Source: JAAXTT01 sp964530215 (GTDB taxonomy: Bacteria > Bacillota > Desulfotomaculia > Desulfotomaculales > Desulfocucumaceae). From it: a DNA stretch of 17,964 bases. Shown piece after piece: positions 14,435-17,964 of this stretch; the stretch's first letter is position 1, and each line of letters opens with the position of its first letter. The notes beneath the pieces were generated by a model. It was not told where the DNA came from, searched no databases, and was given only the letters and a program-made list of their open reading frames with translations. The stretch is taken from contig CAZHAJ010000022.1 in assembly GCA_964530215.1 (NCBI GenBank), positions 1 through 17,964 of the forward strand. Direction: 5' to 3'. The position numbers and the translations under genes are program-made.

Positions 14435-15220
14435 TTAAGCTTTTGATTTTTGTGCTTCATACGAAACTTGCTCTTGGGACGACAAATATGCCAGTAAATA
14501 TTGTTCAATAAATGTTGGCGAAATACCTGACTGAATAGCTAATATACCTTCCACTATTATTTGCCTGATTTCTGCCTCTCTCTTAGAAATTCTTTTTAAT
14601 TTGTTCGCTATCGGGTGCCATAAAACATAACCGGAAAAGATACCATACAAAGTAGCAATAAATGCCGCCGCTATTGAATGGCCCAATTTCTCTATATCAT
14701 CTAAATTACCCAAGGCTGCAACCAAACCGATAACCGCACCTAAAACACCCAAGGTGGGAGCATAGGTACCGGCCTGGGTAAAAATATTTATCCCCACCTT
14801 ATGTCGATCCTCTGTGGCATAAATTTCTTCGGTAAGCAGCGATCTTACCAACTCTGGATCGGTACCATCCACAATCAACTCTACACCTTTCCTCATAAAC
14901 GGGTTTTCATACTGATCCAGCTGCCCCTCAAGGTACAGCAGACCTTCACTCCTTGTGGTATGCGCCATTTCCAGAAACATTCTGATAAGATCTTCTCTGG
15001 GAGTCAGCTTCTGTTCCTTCAATATTACTTTAAACAAATTGGGAATATTCTTTATCTCTGACATGGGAAACGCCACCAAAAGAGATGCTGCGGTACCGAC
15101 AAAAATTATCATAATTGCTGCAGGATTCATTAATGTTGAAGGATTTGCCCCTTTTAATATCAATCCTCCCACAATTGCCACAAAACCAAGAATTAAACCT
15201 AAAACTGTTGCTTTTTCCAT
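14435..15220 (-). CDS. motA: Flagellar stator protein MotA
   Basis: The pentameric stator subunit (261 residues) that, with MotB, uses ion flow to drive the flagellar rotor. Four membrane segments lie at about 4-22, 33-51, 150-172 and 182-202. The cytoplasmic loop between the second and third contains RSEGLLYLE, in which Arg90 and Glu98 fall at the residues known to contact FliG in E. coli. APTLGVLGAVIGL and GIFSGYVLWHP mark the channel helices. ATG 15220 has AGGAG upstream. It heads the motAB operon behind a sigma-D-type promoter. Confidence 0.95.
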   Translation of the reverse strand: MEKATVLGLILGFVAIVGGLILKGANPSTLMNPAAIMIIFVGTAASLLVAFPMSEIKNIPNLFKVILKEQKLTPREDLIRMFLEMAHTTRSEGLLYLEGQLDQYENPFMRKGVELIVDGTDPELVRSLLTEEIYATEDRHKVGINIFTQAGTYAPTLGVLGAVIGLVAALGNLDDIEKLGHSIAAAFIATLYGIFSGYVLWHPIANKLKRISKREAEIRQIIVEGILAIQSGISPTFIEQYLLAYLSSQEQVSYEAQKSKA

Positions 15221-15343
15221 TTTTGTATTTCGCTCCTGTTTAATCGTAAAAATATTGCCGTTAATACCTTGATTTTCTATACATAAGATTAATTTCCTTT
15301 TATTTTTGGAGGTTTTTATTTTTTAAAAATCATATATTTACTT

Positions 15344-15370
15344 TTTTCGGCATTTTTTCTTATCTACTTA
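15344..15370 (-). promoter_or_regulatory. Sigma-D (sigma-28) flagellar promoter of motAB
   Basis: On the minus strand TAAG (15370-15367), exactly 15 bases, then GCCGAAAA (15351-15344). The consensus is TAAA-N15-GCCGATAA, so only two positions differ. It lies about 125 bases upstream of the motA ATG and implies an AT-rich 5' leader of about 115 bases that encodes nothing visible. Confidence 0.75.
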
Positions 15371-15404
15371 AGGTTTTTGGCAGCATGACGTAATATTTTC
15401 TATT

Positions 15405-15581
15405 TTAGGCATCCAAAGAAACCTTGATTTTTTTAATTCTTCTTTGCTCAACTTCAAATATCTGGAAGGCATAGCCTCGCCAGGACAGCACTTTTCCCTC
15501 TTCAGGCAGATGACCCAAATGCTCTAAAATAAATCCGGCAATAGTTTCATAGGTATTATTAAACATTTCCTGTCCAGTCCC
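15405..15581 (-). pseudogene. CorC/HlyC C-terminal domain fragment (truncated TlyC-type protein)
   Basis: The open frame encodes YETIAGFILEHLGHLPEEG and WRGYAFQIFEVEQRRIKKIKV, the characteristic CorC/HlyC transporter-associated domain that normally ends CBS-domain membrane proteins of about 420 residues. The DUF21 membrane part and both CBS domains are absent. The fragment starts directly after the TAG of the neighbouring zinc-ribbon gene and is in the same frame. An internal ATG at 15566 would give 53 residues, but with only a modest GGA upstream. Most likely a decayed remnant; a stand-alone small domain protein is possible. Confidence 0.7.
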
Positions 15582-15692
15582 CTACTCTTTTTTAGCAAAA
15601 GATTCTTTACCGGAGCCACATTTAGGGCATTTTTGAGGCCTGCAACGCCCTTCTTTTTCCTCTCCGCATTGAGAGCACTTCCATACAGGCAT
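15582..15692 (-). CDS. Rubredoxin-like zinc-ribbon mini-protein (RCKP type)
   Basis: A 36-residue protein too short for most gene finders. Two Cys pairs, CSQC and CPKC, with RCRPQ between them, fit the very small rubredoxin-like family whose motif is R-C-[KR]-P-x-[KR]-C-P-x-C. It would bind one Zn or Fe. ATG 15692 has AAAGGTGG eight bases upstream. The coding density, start signal and clean cysteine spacing make it convincing despite its size. It lies between the diguanylate cyclase and the CorC/HlyC fragment, all on the minus strand. Its partner is unknown; anaerobes often keep such proteins near redox genes. Confidence 0.75.
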   Translation of the reverse strand: MPVWKCSQCGEEKEGRCRPQKCPKCGSGKESFAKKE

Positions 15693-15738
15693 TTATTTCA
15701 CCACCTTTCCTGCTACAACATCTGCTGTTCCTCAAAAC

Positions 15739-16911
15739 TTAAATTATTCTATTCTTGCCCTGCCTTTTTGCTTCATATAACCTTTGATCGGCACCGTTTA
15801 TGAAGTCTGATATGCTTTCACCGGAGTATTCTGCAATACCTCCGCTTATTGTTATGCCCAAATCATCCTTGTACTGTTCTTCAATCAAAGTGGAGATCCT
15901 TTTGGAGATCGATCTGGCGGCATTTTCATCAGCATTTAAAAATATAATCATAAACTCCTCTCCGCCATATCTCCCAACCTTATCATTGTCCCTAATATTA
16001 TTTTGCATTATCCGGGCTACTTCTATCAGGACTTGATCGCCATACAGATGTCCTTTGGTGTCATTTACATCTTTGAAATCATCCAAATCAAATAACGCTA
16101 TCGACAAAGGCTTTTTAGTCATTACGGCATTTACGGTTTCTGCCTCAAGATATTCCATTAAAGCACGATGATTTTTAACCTTTGTTAAACCGTCTGTTGT
16201 TGACTGTTCCAACAACATCGTGTTTTTTATCTCCAACTCCCTTTGCGCTTTAGTAAGCTCCAGAGCCAGTCTTTGATTAAACATTATAATGACTCCCACT
16301 GTCCATGCATAATTTAAAATAATAGCGGCTACAAACACTCCCACCTGGAATAAAGTGGGCTCAAAGAAGTACCCTGTTGATATGTTTGTGAAGATATGCC
16401 CGGCACGCAAAACAAAGAAGAAACTGATGATCAAAAGCACTGCTGCCAAAAAATTTGTGGAACTTTTGATTGAATCGTTTTTGTTTTTTATTATCGTCCA
16501 TGCACTGGGGAGAAAAATCATAACCACTGCCACCGAGAAGATAAATATTCGGGCAGCAAAGTTATTGTTTATATATATAAAATAAAATGATAGCGAGGAA
16601 TAAATCAACATAAAAATTGAAAATACATAGGTGTTCTCTTTGTGATAAAAAAACCTTATAATTCCTACATAAATATATAGCAGCCCTCCAATAATTAACA
16701 GATTGGATAATAATACAGAGGGCAGCTCAAGGGAGTCAATTTCCCTAAAAATAAACAACACAAATCCCAGGGTGACGAACAAGCTTCCCAGAACCCAACA
16801 ACCAAAGCCTTTATATTTCTTGTTAATATAAAAAAGAGCAAACATTATGGTGGTTTGCAACAGTCCGGTAATACAGGCTGCCATAATAAGAGTTTTTATA
16901 TCAACTTCCAT
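15739..16911 (-). CDS. Membrane diguanylate cyclase (GGDEF domain)
   Basis: A likely active c-di-GMP synthase (390 residues). The N-terminal half is a membrane domain with about seven helices (near 8-28, 36-56, 66-86, 95-115, 119-141, 155-173, 187-211). A short coiled linker (about 212-236) and a GGDEF domain (about 237-390) follow. The active loop is GGEEF (316-320), FDLDDFK (274-280) supplies the metal Asp, and RDND (307-310) five residues before GGEEF is an intact inhibitory RxxD site. No EAL domain is present. GGAGGG lies five bases before the ATG. Its closeness to motAB suggests a part in motility control; the membrane sensor's signal is unknown. Confidence 0.95.
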   Translation of the reverse strand: MEVDIKTLIMAACITGLLQTTIMFALFYINKKYKGFGCWVLGSLFVTLGFVLFIFREIDSLELPSVLLSNLLIIGGLLYIYVGIIRFFYHKENTYVFSIFMLIYSSLSFYFIYINNNFAARIFIFSVAVVMIFLPSAWTIIKNKNDSIKSSTNFLAAVLLIISFFFVLRAGHIFTNISTGYFFEPTLFQVGVFVAAIILNYAWTVGVIIMFNQRLALELTKAQRELEIKNTMLLEQSTTDGLTKVKNHRALMEYLEAETVNAVMTKKPLSIALFDLDDFKDVNDTKGHLYGDQVLIEVARIMQNNIRDNDKVGRYGGEEFMIIFLNADENAARSISKRISTLIEEQYKDDLGITISGGIAEYSGESISDFINGADQRLYEAKRQGKNRII

Positions 16912-16980
16912 TGTTTCCCTCCATTTGACTTGGGATCAACTTGACTTGATATAGATACTTCCCTGGACGATATTAGTAAA

Positions 16981-16986
16981 ATTATA
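16981..16986 (-). promoter_or_regulatory. Possible -10 box of the diguanylate cyclase gene
   Basis: A perfect minus-strand TATAAT (16986-16981) lies about 70 bases upstream of the ATG, just past the preceding terminator. The -35 region is poor. Confidence 0.35.
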
Positions 16987-17010
16987 CAACTTACCTAATC
17001 ATTAGTCATT

Positions 17011-17040
17011 AAAAAAAGCCTCCACCATAGAGGTGAAAGC
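17011..17040 (-). terminator. Terminator of the ferritin-like gene pair
   Basis: On the minus strand GCTTTCACC pairs with GGTGGAGGC (nine pairs including two G-T) around a 5-base loop, followed by seven T (17017-17011). It lies about 125 bases past the ferritin-like stop. The interval 17041-17165 shows nothing else. Confidence 0.8.
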
Positions 17041-17165
17041 TTTGCTTATTTAAAAACATTAAAGAATAAATTAAAGGTTATATTTGTTTTCTATTTTTAA
17101 GCGCGCACCATCTTTAAATTTTAGGGATTTTACCTTTATTTCCGGGCGCACATTTCCCCTAAAAA

Positions 17166-17627
17166 CTAGCGGGGATCTTTACAAAGTGAAGGAGCAAGAA
17201 GCATAGCGTTCCAAATTCTTGTATGAGCGTACTCATCGCCAAGAATAGAAGTCAATAAATACCGAACTTCCGGGTTTGGAGCGCATCCAGCCAATTCTGC
17301 ATAACGTCTAATCGCCTGCAACTCACCCTTTATTGCTGCTTTTACATCTTCCTTAAAATTACCTGTTGCTGGTGGACAATTAGGAGGAGGTGAAACTGGG
17401 GGTGGGCAAATACCCAGAAGAGATGCCTGTAGCCTTGCATGACCATATTCATCTCCAACTATACTTGTGGTGATCTCCCGAAGCACTTCTGAGGGAGCCT
17501 CATCAGCTATCTGGGCATAAAACCCAGCATCACATATCTCATCCTGGAGAGATTCTTCCAGTTGTTCACGGTAATTTACACATTGGGGAACGGGTCCCGG
17601 TGGGTGATTAGGTTTGGATTGACTCAT
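17166..17627 (-). CDS. Duplicated ferritin-like (rubrerythrin-superfamily) protein
   Basis: A 153-residue protein made of two homologous helix pairs joined by a Pro/Cys-rich linker (about 73-90, CPPPVSPPPNCPP). Each half has a Glu, a Tyr seven residues on, and an ExxH: Glu30/Tyr37/Glu60/His63 and Glu102/Tyr109/Glu132/His135, the latter two in GDEYGH and GDEYAH. That is the ligand set of a diiron four-helix bundle. The N-terminus is Pro-rich with no signal peptide. ATG 17627 has AGGTAG upstream and is preferred to a longer frame. It follows the half-module gene by 16 bases and ends at a terminator. The exact role (oxygen/peroxide detoxification or a spore-associated protein) is not evident. 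Confidence 0.85.
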   Translation of the reverse strand: MSQSKPNHPPGPVPQCVNYREQLEESLQDEICDAGFYAQIADEAPSEVLREITTSIVGDEYGHARLQASLLGICPPPVSPPPNCPPATGNFKEDVKAAIKGELQAIRRYAELAGCAPNPEVRYLLTSILGDEYAHTRIWNAMLLAPSLCKDPR

Positions 17628-17643
17628 TATTAACACTACCTTT

Positions 17644-17895
17644 CTATTTTTTTACTTCGTGAGTAAGCGGTGATAAGGAGGAAGCCTCCATATCCTCACT
17701 AATAAATGATAGCAATACCGCAAATAAGCGCATATGGCCATATTGATCTCCAATAATACTAGTAATAATCATGCGAAGAGTTGGATCGTCTATATTATCT
17801 GATATTTCTGTCAGCAGGCTAATCATTTGAATATTATATTCAATAATCTGTTCAAATTTATGAGTAAGGTTTGTTGGAATCTTACAGGAACTCAT
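17644..17895 (-). CDS. Single-module ferritin-like protein lacking metal glutamates
   Basis: An 83-residue protein. Residues 14-62 align with either half of the gene just downstream: TSIIGDQYGHMRLFAVLL against TSIVGDEYGHARLQASLL. The helix-one Glu is Asn21 and the ExxH Glu is Gln51; the spacing of 30 between them and His54 are kept. The usual Tyr is Leu28. So it has the fold's half but cannot supply the carboxylate ligands. ATG 17895 has GGGGG upstream. Its 16-base gap to the duplicated protein suggests one operon and perhaps a complex. The remaining 69 bases to the window edge show no clear promoter. Confidence 0.8.
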   Translation of the reverse strand: MSSCKIPTNLTHKFEQIIEYNIQMISLLTEISDNIDDPTLRMIITSIIGDQYGHMRLFAVLLSFISEDMEASSLSPLTHEVKK

Positions 17896-17964
17896 TCAGT
17901 TTGCCCCCTTAAATAATACATTGTCTACTAACCCTTAGATTGATAAGTTAATCACAACTCCATG

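Overview
The window looks like the chromosome of an anaerobic, endospore-forming, motile Firmicute. My best guess is the Desulfotomaculum/Peptococcaceae group, although no 16S or species marker is present. Evidence for this: two sporulation regulators (BofA, and Gin/CsfB, which restrains sigma-G), a four-subunit 2-oxoacid:ferredoxin oxidoreductase, rubrerythrin, flagellar stator genes, a Bacillus-type SRP RNA with an Alu domain, and G-rich ribosome binding sites. Almost every gene is on the minus strand. The exceptions are rubrerythrin and one small unknown ORF.

Layout. Reading in the direction of transcription (right to left) from 10650, the order is tRNA-Ser(GGA), SRP RNA, dnaX, ybaB/ebfC, recR, bofA, a P-loop ATPase, a korABCD-type operon, gin/csfB, an Orn/Lys/Arg-decarboxylase-like gene and tmk (cut by the window edge). 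This is the dnaX-recR-bofA-csfB-yaaO-tmk backbone known from Bacillus. Here the ATPase and the oxidoreductase operon sit between bofA and csfB, where B. subtilis carries an rRNA operon. A small unrecognised plus-strand ORF converges on gin and overlaps its 3' end.

From 10.8 to 17.0 kb the window turns to motility, signalling and oxidative stress. It holds a transmembrane methyl-accepting chemotaxis protein, rubrerythrin (plus strand), motA-motB behind a good sigma-D-type promoter, a remnant of a CorC/HlyC-domain protein, a 36-residue rubredoxin-like zinc ribbon, and a seven-TM GGDEF diguanylate cyclase. The right end (17.1-17.9 kb) carries two adjacent ferritin-like genes. One is a duplicated two-module protein with a full set of Glu/His ligands. 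The other is a single module in which both glutamates are replaced.

The least ordinary signals are non-coding or in very small genes. (1) A composite repeat family lies directly downstream of stop codons at three loci and appears to carry its own hairpin terminator. (2) The tandem half-ferritin pair. (3) A rubredoxin-like mini-gene lies in frame, through a single TAG, with an orphan CorC/HlyC domain. (4) A structured leader with a tiny ORF precedes the chemoreceptor gene. I see no CRISPR array, transposase, phage gene or clear defence system.
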